DNA of 64,000 bases from Sphingobacteriaceae bacterium. GTDB taxonomy: Bacteria > Bacteroidota > Bacteroidia > Sphingobacteriales > Sphingobacteriaceae. The stretch covers positions 1 through 64,000 of the forward strand of contig CAHJWG010000009.1 in NCBI GenBank assembly GCA_903642215.1, read 5' to 3'. The position numbers were made by a program, and so were the translations under genes. Below the pieces are notes generated by a model that had not been told where the DNA came from, did not search any database, and saw nothing but the letters and a program-made list of their open reading frames with translations. This document shows, in pieces, positions 32,992 through 43,452 of the stretch; position 1 is the first letter of the stretch; each line of letters starts with the position of its first letter.

Positions 32992-35900
32992 ACCAATTTG
33001 CTTTGTTTAACCTGCAAAAATTTATCCCGGTGTTCCGGATGAGGTACAAACCAAGCCGGGTTACCGTCTTTGTCTTTTCCTAATCTTGCTCCGGGAACAG
33101 GCGGTACTTCTTTTACGGTAACTTTTTGCAGATGTTTACCTGTATTGTTAAAACCTAAAAACCCGGCGGCGGCCAGTTCCAGGGTACTTTCTGCAAAAAC
33201 GGCAGCAATACGGTTTACATCTTCCGGCGAATGCGCCTGAGTTAAAAAGCAGGGAAAGTTGTCCCAGATATGGATTCCTTTTAAACGCATTAATGTAAAC
33301 AGCAACTCGTTATACTTATATTCCTGTTTAAATTTAAGCTTCCACAAAGAACCGAAACTGGCTGCGTAAACAGGTAGATTACGCTGTACGCAGGTTTTGT
33401 TTATTGCTTCTGCCAGCCGGGAAGTTGCTGCGTTTATATTTTTCTGCAAATCCGGGCCTTGTTCTTTCAGATATAATAAAGTTGCTTTTGCGGCGGCCAG
33501 CGTTAGCGGATGGCGGACAAAAGTCCCGGCGAAATAAGTAACGCCGGCTTCGGGCACAGAATCGTCTCCGTATTGCCAGAAACCGCCGTCCAGCGCATCC
33601 ATAAAATATTTTTTTCCGGCGATTACACCGATGGATAATCCGCCGCCAACTACCTTTCCGTAAATTGCCAAATCAGCCTGAATACCAAATAAAGCCTGCG
33701 CACCGCCCGGATGCATCCTAAAACCGGTAATTACTTCATCAAAAATTAAGGCAGTTCCGGCTTGTGCTGTAATTTGCCTTACTTGTTTTAAAAATTCAAC
33801 CGGCTGAAATTCCGGCCGCCGGCTTTGCACCGGTTCTGCCAAAACAGCTGCCAGTTCGTGCGCCCTTTCCCGGATAATTTGTAAAGATTCTTCCGTTCCG
33901 TAATCCAAAATCAGCATATTCTGCACCGCTTCCGGCATAATTCCCGGTGCTGCCGGAAAAGATTTTAACTGCCTGGTTCCGCGAACGATAACTTCATCAA
34001 CAATACCATGATAAGAGCCGGAAAAAGCAACGATCAGCGAACGGCCGGTAACCGTGCGCGCAATCCGCATCGCACCTAAAACCGCTTCGGAGCCGGTGTT
34101 GCATAAACCCACCCGGTCTGCACCGGTAAACTCACAAACCAGCCGGCTTACCTGTCCGGCAAGTTCGTGCTGCGGGCCTATTTCGTAACCGTTTTCTATC
34201 TGCTGCTGCAAAGCTTTTTTGATAAATTCCGGCTGATAGCCCAAAAAGTTACTGCCGAAACCGTTTAGCGCATCAATATATTCATTGCCGTCGATATCCC
34301 ACAAACGGCTCCCTTGCGAACGGTTTACTACCAGCGGATAAACAATTTCTTTTGTAGCCGGCGTAAAGCCCGAAACCACGCGCGGATCAGCCATAAAAGG
34401 ACGGTTTGCCTGCGCCTGCACTTTGCTTTTTGTAGTTTTTTGATTGTATTTTTCGATCAGGTTTCTCAAAAAATCCTGCTGATCATCGCTTAATTCATCC
34501 TTTTCCCGCCGGATGCGCGCAGTTGCACCAAAAGGCTTTTTGATTTCTGCTATTTCCTCCGGAGATAATTGTGGATCGGCAGGTTTCTTTTCTGTAAAAA
34601 CCGATGCTTCTTTTACCAGTGTTTTTTCATTATCCTGCAACAAATTGATCTGCTGAGAAATTAATTGAATCTGTTGCGCCAGCAAACTCAAAACAGAGCC
34701 ATCCGTTGCCTGATTTTGAACAGGGAAGTTTGGTACCGGCGTACTTGTTTTTTCTACGGTAACCGGTTTTGGCAGTTTGCTTTGTAAATAAGCGGCCAGG
34801 GTTTCTATCGTATTAAACTGTTCGTTCAGGTTTCGGAAGGAAACCGGAACGTTAAATTTTTTTGTAATCGAAATAGAGATTTGGGTGAGTAAAAGCGAAT
34901 CAAAACCCATTTCTATAAAAGTGCTTCCGGGTTGCATTTCCTGTATTTCAATTCCGGAAACTTCATACAAAAGCGTTTTAATTTGTTCGGTCAGTTCATT
35001 AAAAATCATGTCTTTATCGGGTTCTTCCCTAAAATTTTGTGTTGAAATGACAAGGTTCTTTTCTACCCTAATCTGCTGGTTTTCGATGACTGCCGGAACC
35101 GGATTAACCCAGCATTTTTTATAATCATAAGCGTACGGCGGCAGGGTTATTTTACTGCGGGTTTGCCCCCGGTAAAAGCTTTTCCAATCGGGTTTAAAAC
35201 CTTCCTGCCACAGCTGTCCGAGTACCCTTAAAATGCCTGCATAAACAGATTCCTCTTCACCGGAAAGTGCTTCCGCATTGGTAAAAGCTACGTTTCCGGC
35301 GATACATTTTTGCTTGATTAAAGGCATTAAAACATTGCTTGGGCCGGCATCAATCAAAAAATTATACTGATCCAGCAAAGTATCGGCAGCAGCAGAAAAT
35401 AAAACCGTTTTGCGGATATGGGCAGACCAATAAGCGGTACTTGTTGCCTCGGCATCAGTGATTTTTTTGCCGGTTACGGTAGAAATAAAATCGATTTTCG
35501 GCGGATTTAAAGTAACCGTTTTAACAATTTCTTCAAACTGTTGTAGGATTGGATCCATCATCGCCGAATGGAAAGCATGGCTGTTTTCCAGTAAACGGCA
35601 GGCAATATCCTGCTCAATTAAAAGGTTGCTAAAAGAAGTAATGGCCTCCGGTTCGCCGGAAACTACCACCAAATTTTTACTGTTGATAGCTGCAATTGCT
35701 AAATTTGCCGGTAAAATAACCTGCAGGTTTTCAGGTTTTATTTTGATCGCCAGCATGTTTCCGGCGGGCAGAGCCTGCATCAATTTACAACGCGCAATAA
35801 TTAGTTTTAAAGCATCTTCCAAACTAAAAATTCCTGCCGTGTATGCAGCCGTAAACTCACCTAAACTGTGGCCGGTTACCGCGTTCGGCTGCAAACCCCA

Positions 35901-38900
35901 GCTTCGCCATAATTTAACCGCAGCATATTGCATGGTAAAAACAGTTGGCTGCGCGTATAAAGTTTGGTTAAGTTTTTCTGCGGAAGCAGGCGTAACTTCA
36001 TCCGGATAAATAATTTTGCGTATATCTTCTCCCAGATCTTTCAGTAAAATCGCCGCACATTCATCAACCGCATCCCTAAAAACCGTTTCCTGCTCATATA
36101 GTTCCAGGTTCATATTGACGGATTGAGAACCTTGTCCCGGGAAAAGCATCGCTACTTTTAACCGTTTGTTTTGAAGGTTTTTGTGTGAAGGTTTAACCGC
36201 TGCGTGTTCCAGTTTTTCCTGCAGATCCTGCCGGTTTGGGGCAACGATGAAATTTCGTAAATTAAAATCTTCCCGTGTGTGGTGCAATGTGTAAGCAATG
36301 TTTGCCGGTTCTGCTTCGGGATTTTGATCCAGAAAATTAATCAGTTTTTGCGTGTATTGCTGTAAACTCTGTTCCGTTTTTGCCGACCAGCTAATTAAAT
36401 AGGATGATTTAGCTTCCGTTTCCCTGATTTTACGTTGAAGGTATTCTTCCAAAATCACATGCACATTCGTCCCGCCAACACCAAAAGAACTTACTCCGGC
36501 AAACCTGGTTTCTTCAATATTCCACTCCGTTAAAGCCGTATTTACAAAAAACGGCGTATTCTTAAAATCAATAGCCGGGTTTGGCTGATCGAAATTAATG
36601 GAAGCCGGGATTTGCTGGTGCTGCAATGCCAAAACAGTTTTAATCAATCCGGAAATGCCGGCGGCAGCCGTAGTATGGCCGAAATTTCCTTTTACAGAAC
36701 CGATTGCACAAAACTGCCGGCCGGCAGTTTTACCGAAAGCCAGCTTTAAACCTTCAATTTCAATCGGATCGCCGATTGGCGTTGCGGTGCCGTGTGCTTC
36801 GATATAGGAAATAGAACTTGCTTCAACTTTAGCGTTTTCCAGTGCTTGTGCAATTGCAATTGCCTGTCCTTCGGCACTTGGCGCGGTAAAACTGCTTTTC
36901 CCGGAACCGTCATTATTTACGCCGGCCCCTTTTAACACGGCAAAAATGGTATCGCCGTCACGCTCAGCATCTTCCAAACTTTTTAAAAGCACCACGCCGG
37001 CACCATCGCTAAAAACCGTTCCCTGCGCATCGGCATCAAAAGGCCGGCAATGTCCGTCTTTGCTGTAAATCCCGCCTTCCTGGTATAAACTTCCGCTTTT
37101 TAAAGGCGAAGTAATGGCTGCCGCACCGGCCAAAGCAATGGCGCATTGTCCGTTGCGGATACTTTCCGCAGCTTGCACAACCGCCAGCAAACCGGTAGAA
37201 CAGGCCGCATAAACGCTAACCGCCGGGCCTTTTAAATTCAGTTCATAAGCGGTACGGCTGGCGATATAATCTTTTTCATTCAGTGCCATTACCTGGAAAC
37301 TGCCCACGTTTTCTACTTTTTCTGCGTTGGGCAATACGTTATTTACATAATAACTATTGTTCCCGGAACCGGTAAAAACACCGGTTGTGCCGTTATATTT
37401 TTGCGGGAGATAGCCTGTAGTTTCCAGCACTTCACGCGATAGTTCTAAAAAAACACGCTGCTGCGGATCCATTAATTCGGCAGCTTTTGGGTTAATGTTG
37501 AAAAAGGAAGCATCAAATTCATCTGCCTTGTCAATCAGTCCACGTGCTTTTACGTAGTTGGGATTATTTTTGAGGTGAGCAGGAATAGAAGCATCCAGTT
37601 CCGCATCCGTAAAAAAACGCGTGGTTTCTTTTCCGGCTTTTAAAATCTCCCAAAATTCCTGTATGTTATTTGCTCCCGGAAAACGGCAAGCCATACCGAT
37701 AACCGCAATTTCCTGCGTAATGCTTCTTTTACCGGTATTTTTTTGCGGGAGGATTGCCGCATCGCCATCCATCAAATATTTGGCGATCCCGCGGATGGTT
37801 GGATACTGATAAATTTTGGTAACCGGCAACTGATATTGTCCTAATGTTTTTAATGCGGCAACGGTTTTTAAGGCCAGCAAAGAGTTTCCGCCCAGTTCAA
37901 AAAAGTTATCTTCTGTACCAATTTTTTCGATCTGAAGTAAAGCCGACCATGTTGCAGCAATCTGTTTTTCAATTGCTGTGGCAGGTTCCTGGTAAAGCGA
38001 TGTTACAGCCGGGCGAGTAAAATCCGGTTTGGGCAACTGCTTTTTATCAACCTTGCCGCTGCTGGTAAATGGCAATTTATTTAACCAAACAAAAGCCGCA
38101 GGGATCATATATTCCGGTAGTTTTTGGGCGAGGGTTTGCCGCAAAACTGCCGAATCTTGTTCATCGCCGGAAGCAACCAGATAAGCAACCAAACGCGTTA
38201 AACCCGGCACATCTTCGCGCGCCGCCACAACCGATTGTTTAACCAAAGGTGATTGGTTGAGCAGCGTTTCAATCTCTCCCGGTTCAATCCGATAACCGCG
38301 GATTTTAATTTGATGATCTATCCTTCCCAAAAAATCAATATTGCCGTCTGGAAGAAATCCGGCCAGATCGCCGGTTCTGTAAATGCGCAATGCTTCTTTT
38401 ACCGGATGATTTATGACGGGGAATTTTTTTGCTGAAAGTTCAGGCTGATTTAAATAACCTTGGGCGAGGCAAACGCCGGCCAGGCAAAGTTCGCCGGGTT
38501 CTCCGGTGGCAACTTCGTTTAGTTCATCATCCAAAATCAAAACTTCAACTTGGTCAATCGCTTTACCGACGGAAGGTAAATCAGGCCAGCTTTGCGGGTC
38601 GCCGGTTAATTTTAATTCGGTTACCACGTGGCATTCGGTCGGCCCGTATTGGTTGTATAAAATACAGTTTGGCAGTGCCGAGAAAAAAGTTCTGATCTGC
38701 GGCGTTATTTTTAACTGTTCGCCGGCCGTCATCACTTCCTGCAAACACGTTGGGAAATGATTGCCCGAAACAGCAGCTTCCGTTAAATATTGCAACGCTA
38801 CAAACGGCAAAAACAAGCGGTTAATTTGCTGTTTTTCTATAAATTGGAGTAACAGGTTTGGGTCGAGGCGGTCATCGTCCGTAACTAAAACCAAAATCCC

Positions 38901-39542
38901 GCCGCTGCAAAGCGTGGCAAAAATCTCCTGGAAAGAAACATCAAAACTTAAAGGCGCAAACTGTAAAGTGCGCGAATTTATACCGGCAACCGAATGCTGT
39001 TTTTGCCGGGTAATTAAATTTATCAGTGCTTTATGGCCCATACAAACACCTTTTGGTGCGCCGGTAGAACCGGAAGTATAAAGCACATAGGCCAGTTCGC
39101 CCTGCTCAGGATTTACTGTTTTTATAGTAGTTTTTTCTGTGGGTTGAACAACTTGCAGTCCGAACTGCTCAAAAAATAATTGTTCGTTTATTGCAGATAA
39201 GCAGAATTGTACGCCGGAATCTTCAATTTGTCGTTTTAAACGATCCACGGGATAATTCGGATCAAGCGGTAAGTAAGCTTTTCCGGCTTTTAAAACTGCC
39301 AAAACCCCAATAACCATTTCCGCAGAACGGCTTGTGCTGATACCGATCAGGGCGGCATGAAAAGCATTTTCAACAATATAATCAGCCAGCAAATCGGCGG
39401 CTTCGTTTACCTGCCTGTAAGTTAAGTTTTGCACGCCAAAAATAACCGCAGCCGCATCGGGCGTTCGCTGCGCCTGGTTTTCAAAAAGCTGGTGTACCGA
39501 ACTAACCTGTTCATCATCCGGATTTGCTGCGTAATTATCCAT
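32988..39542 (-). CDS. Hybrid NRPS-PKS: A-PCP-KS-AT-ACP-aminotransferase
   Basis: 2184 residues. Order seen: adenylation (YTSGSTG near 155), PCP with Ser554 (LGGNSLLAL), ketosynthase with Cys781 (ACSTG, EAHGTAT, NFGHT), acyltransferase with Ser1226 in GHSLGE and an HAFHS signature typical of malonyl-CoA. Then ACP with Ser1549 and a class III aminotransferase of the glutamate-1-semialdehyde aminomutase type with PLP Lys1963 (YGKVVGGG). There is no ketoreductase, so the beta-ketone is expected to be converted directly to a beta-amine. The A-domain residues read approximately DVQFMAQVV, similar to proline-type codes (DVQ-xIAHVV), but this is a weak guess. Transcribed first, followed by the C-A-PCP-TE gene. 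Confidence 0.9.
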   Translation of the reverse strand: MDNYAANPDDEQVSSVHQLFENQAQRTPDAAAVIFGVQNLTYRQVNEAADLLADYIVENAFHAALIGISTSRSAEMVIGVLAVLKAGKAYLPLDPNYPVDRLKRQIEDSGVQFCLSAINEQLFFEQFGLQVVQPTEKTTIKTVNPEQGELAYVLYTSGSTGAPKGVCMGHKALINLITRQKQHSVAGINSRTLQFAPLSFDVSFQEIFATLCSGGILVLVTDDDRLDPNLLLQFIEKQQINRLFLPFVALQYLTEAAVSGNHFPTCLQEVMTAGEQLKITPQIRTFFSALPNCILYNQYGPTECHVVTELKLTGDPQSWPDLPSVGKAIDQVEVLILDDELNEVATGEPGELCLAGVCLAQGYLNQPELSAKKFPVINHPVKEALRIYRTGDLAGFLPDGNIDFLGRIDHQIKIRGYRIEPGEIETLLNQSPLVKQSVVAAREDVPGLTRLVAYLVASGDEQDSAVLRQTLAQKLPEYMIPAAFVWLNKLPFTSSGKVDKKQLPKPDFTRPAVTSLYQEPATAIEKQIAATWSALLQIEKIGTEDNFFELGGNSLLALKTVAALKTLGQYQLPVTKIYQYPTIRGIAKYLMDGDAAILPQKNTGKRSITQEIAVIGMACRFPGANNIQEFWEILKAGKETTRFFTDAELDASIPAHLKNNPNYVKARGLIDKADEFDASFFNINPKAAELMDPQQRVFLELSREVLETTGYLPQKYNGTTGVFTGSGNNSYYVNNVLPNAEKVENVGSFQVMALNEKDYIASRTAYELNLKGPAVSVYAACSTGLLAVVQAAESIRNGQCAIALAGAAAITSPLKSGSLYQEGGIYSKDGHCRPFDADAQGTVFSDGAGVVLLKSLEDAERDGDTIFAVLKGAGVNNDGSGKSSFTAPSAEGQAIAIAQALENAKVEASSISYIEAHGTATPIGDPIEIEGLKLAFGKTAGRQFCAIGSVKGNFGHTTAAAGISGLIKTVLALQHQQIPASINFDQPNPAIDFKNTPFFVNTALTEWNIEETRFAGVSSFGVGGTNVHVILEEYLQRKIRETEAKSSYLISWSAKTEQSLQQYTQKLINFLDQNPEAEPANIAYTLHHTREDFNLRNFIVAPNRQDLQEKLEHAAVKPSHKNLQNKRLKVAMLFPGQGSQSVNMNLELYEQETVFRDAVDECAAILLKDLGEDIRKIIYPDEVTPASAEKLNQTLYAQPTVFTMQYAAVKLWRSWGLQPNAVTGHSLGEFTAAYTAGIFSLEDALKLIIARCKLMQALPAGNMLAIKIKPENLQVILPANLAIAAINSKNLVVVSGEPEAITSFSNLLIEQDIACRLLENSHAFHSAMMDPILQQFEEIVKTVTLNPPKIDFISTVTGKKITDAEATSTAYWSAHIRKTVLFSAAADTLLDQYNFLIDAGPSNVLMPLIKQKCIAGNVAFTNAEALSGEEESVYAGILRVLGQLWQEGFKPDWKSFYRGQTRSKITLPPYAYDYKKCWVNPVPAVIENQQIRVEKNLVISTQNFREEPDKDMIFNELTEQIKTLLYEVSGIEIQEMQPGSTFIEMGFDSLLLTQISISITKKFNVPVSFRNLNEQFNTIETLAAYLQSKLPKPVTVEKTSTPVPNFPVQNQATDGSVLSLLAQQIQLISQQINLLQDNEKTLVKEASVFTEKKPADPQLSPEEIAEIKKPFGATARIRREKDELSDDQQDFLRNLIEKYNQKTTKSKVQAQANRPFMADPRVVSGFTPATKEIVYPLVVNRSQGSRLWDIDGNEYIDALNGFGSNFLGYQPEFIKKALQQQIENGYEIGPQHELAGQVSRLVCEFTGADRVGLCNTGSEAVLGAMRIARTVTGRSLIVAFSGSYHGIVDEVIVRGTRQLKSFPAAPGIMPEAVQNMLILDYGTEESLQIIRERAHELAAVLAEPVQSRRPEFQPVEFLKQVRQITAQAGTALIFDEVITGFRMHPGGAQALFGIQADLAIYGKVVGGGLSIGVIAGKKYFMDALDGGFWQYGDDSVPEAGVTYFAGTFVRHPLTLAAAKATLLYLKEQGPDLQKNINAATSRLAEAINKTCVQRNLPVYAASFGSLWKLKFKQEYKYNELLFTLMRLKGIHIWDNFPCFLTQAHSPEDVNRIAAVFAESTLELAAAGFLGFNNTGKHLQKVTVKEVPPVPGARLGKDKDGNPAWFVPHPEHRDKFLQVKQSKLV

Positions 39543-39819
39543 CTTTTTGTTTAAGTGATCTTACCCGAAAATGAGGTAATTTTGAAGCCTGATTATACGT
39601 GTCCCCGTTCATTTTAGTTATTATTTTTATGTTTACCGATATATTTTTGATACCCTAAAAGAAGTATTGCAGGATGCTGTTTTTAGCACACAAAAATTTA
39701 TCTTGCGCATTTAACGGGAGGGAAGTACGGCTCTTTTTCATCCGCACAAATCAAAACAACGTTTACGTTACAGCTTAATTAAAACGAAAAATTAAAAGCC
39801 GGTAAAAAAAGGAATTTGA
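39543..39819. other. Divergent intergenic region with two motif copies
   Basis: Between the NRPS-PKS and treS-mak genes, which diverge here. It contains TAAAAGAAGTAT (39656-39667) and ATGCTGTTTTTA (39674-39685), 6 bp apart, one of each subtype. No clear TAnnTTTG promoter was assigned. Confidence 0.45.
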
Positions 39820-42800
39820 ATGATATCTGAAGAAAAAACAATACTCGACGATAAACTGCATTGGTACAAAGACGCCATTATTTATGAACTGCATATCAAA
39901 GCATTTTGTGATGGCAATGGTGATGGCATCGGCGATTTTGAAGGCTTGCTGCAAAAGCTGGATTATTTACAGGATTTAGGGATTACGGCCATCTGGCTGC
40001 TGCCTTTTTATCCTTCGCCTTTAAAGGATGACGGTTACGATATTGCTGATTACTATAGCATTAACCCGTCTTACGGCAACATCAAACAATTTAAATTGCT
40101 GCTAAAAGAAGCACACGAACGCGGTTTAAAAGTGATAACAGAACTGGTGATCAATCATACTTCCGATCAGCATCCCTGGTTTCAGCGCGCCCGGAAAGCA
40201 CCGATCGGGTCTGATCACCGCAACTATTATGTTTGGACGGACAACACAAAACAGTTTGAAGATGCGCGGATCATTTTTCAGGATTTTGAAGCTTCCAACT
40301 GGAGTTGGGATCCGGTGGCCAATCAATATTACTGGCACCGGTTTTTCCACCACCAGCCGGATTTAAATTATGATAATCCGAGCGTGCAGGAAGAAGTTTT
40401 TAAAATTATAGATTACTGGTGCAAGCTGGGCGTGGATGGTTTCCGGCTGGATGCCGTTCCGTATCTGTTTGAACGCGACGGCACCAACTGCGAGAACCTG
40501 CCCGAAACACACGCTTACTTGAAAAAACTGCGGAAATATGTGGATGAGCATTTCCCCGGAACGCTTCTTTTAGCTGAGGCAAATATGTGGCCCGAAGATT
40601 CTGCCGCTTATTTTGGCGATGGCGACGAATGCCAGATGAACTATCATTTCCCGGTGATGCCGCGCATGTTTATGGCTTTGCAGATGGAAGACCGCTATCC
40701 GCTGACGGATATTTTCGAGCAAACGCCGGAAATCCCGGAGACTTGCCAATGGGCTATTTTTTTGCGGAACCATGATGAATTAACGCTGGAAATGGTAACC
40801 GACGAGGAGCGCGATTACATGTATAAAACGTATGTAAAAAACCCCAAAGCGCGTATTAATCTTGGGATCCGCCATCGTTTGGCACCGCTGCTGGAAAACA
40901 ACCGTAATAAAATTGAACTGCTGAATAGCTTGCTTTTTACTTTGCCCGGCACGCCGGTTTTGTATTATGGCGATGAAATTGGCATGGGCGATAATTTTTA
41001 TCTGGGCGACCGCGACGGCGTGCGCACGCCGATGCAATGGACAGCCGACAGGAACGCCGGATTTTCAACCGCTAATCCGCAGCGGCTTTATTTACCTTTG
41101 ATTCTGGATCCGCAGTATAATTACGAATCGGTTAACGTAGAACTTCAGTCCAAAAACACTTCTTCTTTATTATGGTGGACGAAACGCAGCATCGCCACCA
41201 GGAAAAAATACAAAGCTTTTGGCCGCGGCGACTTGCAGTTTATTGCTTCGGAAAATGCTAAAGTTTTGGTTTTTACCAGAACTTACCAGGAGCAGGTGAT
41301 GCTTGTTGTAGCCAATTTATCACGCTATCCGCAAGCAGCCGAAATTGATCTGGAGGCTTACCAGGGCTTTGTGCCGGTAGAAATTACGAGTAAAAACCGG
41401 TTCCCAACGGTTAAGCAGCATCAGCCTTATTTCTTTACGCTCGGCGCACATGCTTGCCAGTGTTTTGAGATGATAAAAGATGTGTTTACGGTTGCTGATC
41501 CTTCGGAAATGCCTTTACTGGAGCTGGATCATTGGAAAAAAATAACCTCAAAAGAAGTATTGCATCAATTGGAAAGTGATATTTTGCCGCCTTATTTAAT
41601 GCAGATGCCCTGGTTTGACGGCAAAGATAAAGGTGTTGATTTTGTTAAAATTACCGATTATGCCGAAGTTCCGCTGGAAGAAAACAGTGCCGTTTTCCTG
41701 CTGATTGAAGTTTCTTACCGCAATGGTTTCCCGGATAAATTCCAGCTACCGGTTGCTTTTGGTAAACAATCTTTCGCTTTCAAAATCAATGATAGTTGTC
41801 CGCAGGCAATTTTATGCAACCTTTTGGTAAACGGCGAGGAAGGCGTTTTATACGATGCCATTTACGGTATCCATTTGCAAAACGCGCTGATCGAACTGGC
41901 GGCGCATCATCACACCATCCATATTAAAGACAGCGAACTGATTTTTCATGGTAAAAACGATTTAAAAAATAAGCTTGAACAGGAAAAAGTAAGGCCGCGC
42001 GTACTTTCGCCTTTGCAGGTAAACACCATGATTATTTACGGTACGGTTTGCGCGATCAAGATTTTTAGAAAGCTGGATTATGTAATCAATTCTGATCTGG
42101 AAATTATCCGTTTTTTAAATGCACACACGCATTTTAGGAACACGCCGTCTTTTGAAGGTTCGATTGAATGGAAATTTCCGAACGGAAACCTGGTTTTAGG
42201 AATGCTGCAGGAAGTGGTGCAAAGCAACAGCGATGGCTGGACGTACATGCTTGACCGGATGACGGATTTTAACGAACGCGTGATTGCGCTGCCAGATTTG
42301 CCAACTACTATTACCGATGATAAAGGAACACTAACCAGCCCATTATTGTATGAAGATATGCCAGCGTACCTGATCGAATTACTGGACAACACACTGGCTA
42401 ACAGAACACATACATTAGGCGTGCGTACCGGCGAGCTACATCTGGCACTGGCATCCGGCAAGAATTTACCGGAGTTTGCACCCGAAGAATTTTCGCTGCA
42501 TTATCAGCGTTCGCTGTATTCTAATTTGCAGGCTTTGGTGCGCAGATCGTTCTCCTTACTTGCGCAAAAAATGGACGGATTGCCGGATGACGCAAAAGTA
42601 GCCGCAAAAGAAGTATTGGAATTGAAGCAGGAAATGCTGCAGATTTTTAAAACGATTTACAGCAAAAAGATTGAAGTAGATAAAATCCGTTTGCATGGCG
42701 ATTATAACCTGGAGCAGACTTTATACACCGGAAAGGATTTTTATATTTTAGATTTTGAAGGTAACCCGGAACGCCGTTTCAGCGAACGCCGGATCAAAAG

Positions 42801-43152
42801 ATCTGCCATGCGAGATGTGGCCAGCATGATCCGTTCCTTCAGTTACGTAGCGTACCGAAGTTTATATGCCGATAACCAAATCCGCGAGGAAGACATTGCC
42901 AAGCTGCTGCCTTTTGCCGAGCAATGGTACCATTATACCAGTGGTTTTTTTATGCAGGCTTACATGGATACCGTTAAAGATGCTTCTTTTATACCGAAAG
43001 ATAAGGAAGGATTAAACACTTTGATGCGGGTTTTCCTGCTGGAAAAAGCTTTAAACGAATTAATTTATGAATTAAACCACCGGCCGGATTGGGTAATTAT
43101 CCCGTTAAAAGGTATTCAATATACGATTAGCCGAATCCACAGAAAACCGTAG
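39820..43152 (+). CDS. treS-mak: Trehalose synthase-maltokinase fusion
   Basis: 1110 residues. The first 550 are a GH13 alpha-glucosyltransferase/trehalose synthase with predicted catalytic Asp211 (FRLDAV), Glu253 (LLAEANMW) and Asp319 (RNHDELTLEM). The C-terminal part from about residue 660 is an aminoglycoside-kinase-like maltokinase with HGDYNLEQ at 959-964 and ILDFEGNPE. The pair interconverts trehalose and maltose and makes maltose 1-phosphate, the substrate for GlgE in alpha-glucan synthesis. GlgE is not in the window. Such fusions are known in several phyla. Divergent from the NRPS-PKS operon. Contains one exact motif copy at 42980. Confidence 0.9.
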   Translation: MISEEKTILDDKLHWYKDAIIYELHIKAFCDGNGDGIGDFEGLLQKLDYLQDLGITAIWLLPFYPSPLKDDGYDIADYYSINPSYGNIKQFKLLLKEAHERGLKVITELVINHTSDQHPWFQRARKAPIGSDHRNYYVWTDNTKQFEDARIIFQDFEASNWSWDPVANQYYWHRFFHHQPDLNYDNPSVQEEVFKIIDYWCKLGVDGFRLDAVPYLFERDGTNCENLPETHAYLKKLRKYVDEHFPGTLLLAEANMWPEDSAAYFGDGDECQMNYHFPVMPRMFMALQMEDRYPLTDIFEQTPEIPETCQWAIFLRNHDELTLEMVTDEERDYMYKTYVKNPKARINLGIRHRLAPLLENNRNKIELLNSLLFTLPGTPVLYYGDEIGMGDNFYLGDRDGVRTPMQWTADRNAGFSTANPQRLYLPLILDPQYNYESVNVELQSKNTSSLLWWTKRSIATRKKYKAFGRGDLQFIASENAKVLVFTRTYQEQVMLVVANLSRYPQAAEIDLEAYQGFVPVEITSKNRFPTVKQHQPYFFTLGAHACQCFEMIKDVFTVADPSEMPLLELDHWKKITSKEVLHQLESDILPPYLMQMPWFDGKDKGVDFVKITDYAEVPLEENSAVFLLIEVSYRNGFPDKFQLPVAFGKQSFAFKINDSCPQAILCNLLVNGEEGVLYDAIYGIHLQNALIELAAHHHTIHIKDSELIFHGKNDLKNKLEQEKVRPRVLSPLQVNTMIIYGTVCAIKIFRKLDYVINSDLEIIRFLNAHTHFRNTPSFEGSIEWKFPNGNLVLGMLQEVVQSNSDGWTYMLDRMTDFNERVIALPDLPTTITDDKGTLTSPLLYEDMPAYLIELLDNTLANRTHTLGVRTGELHLALASGKNLPEFAPEEFSLHYQRSLYSNLQALVRRSFSLLAQKMDGLPDDAKVAAKEVLELKQEMLQIFKTIYSKKIEVDKIRLHGDYNLEQTLYTGKDFYILDFEGNPERRFSERRIKRSAMRDVASMIRSFSYVAYRSLYADNQIREEDIAKLLPFAEQWYHYTSGFFMQAYMDTVKDASFIPKDKEGLNTLMRVFLLEKALNELIYELNHRPDWVIIPLKGIQYTISRIHRKP

Positions 43153-43452
43153 TGTTTTAGTTTATTGTGCTTTCGGCCGCAGGGAGAAATCTTCTTTAAA
43201 GCAATTAATCCGAAAAGATTTTCTCCGTTTAAATGAAGATTTTCAGGTGATAAAAAGAGTATCAGCATGCTTCTTTTATCACCTGAAAATTGGATTTTTA
43301 TCTGCTAAAAGAAGCATTCAAGTTTGGGAATAAAAAGCTGAATTAGAATGAAATTTTGCAAAAGGTTTAACCGTAAAAACTATATATTTTATGGTTAAAC
43401 TACTGTAATTGCAGGCACTCTATCCATCATCAACTTTAAAAAACCAAAAGAG
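43153..43452. other. Intergenic region with motif pair and palindrome
   Basis: About 300 bp without a gene. It contains a dispersed palindrome (GGGAGAAATCTTCTTTAAAG type, 43171-43240) and the facing motif pair 43267-43278 and 43306-43317. Confidence 0.45.
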
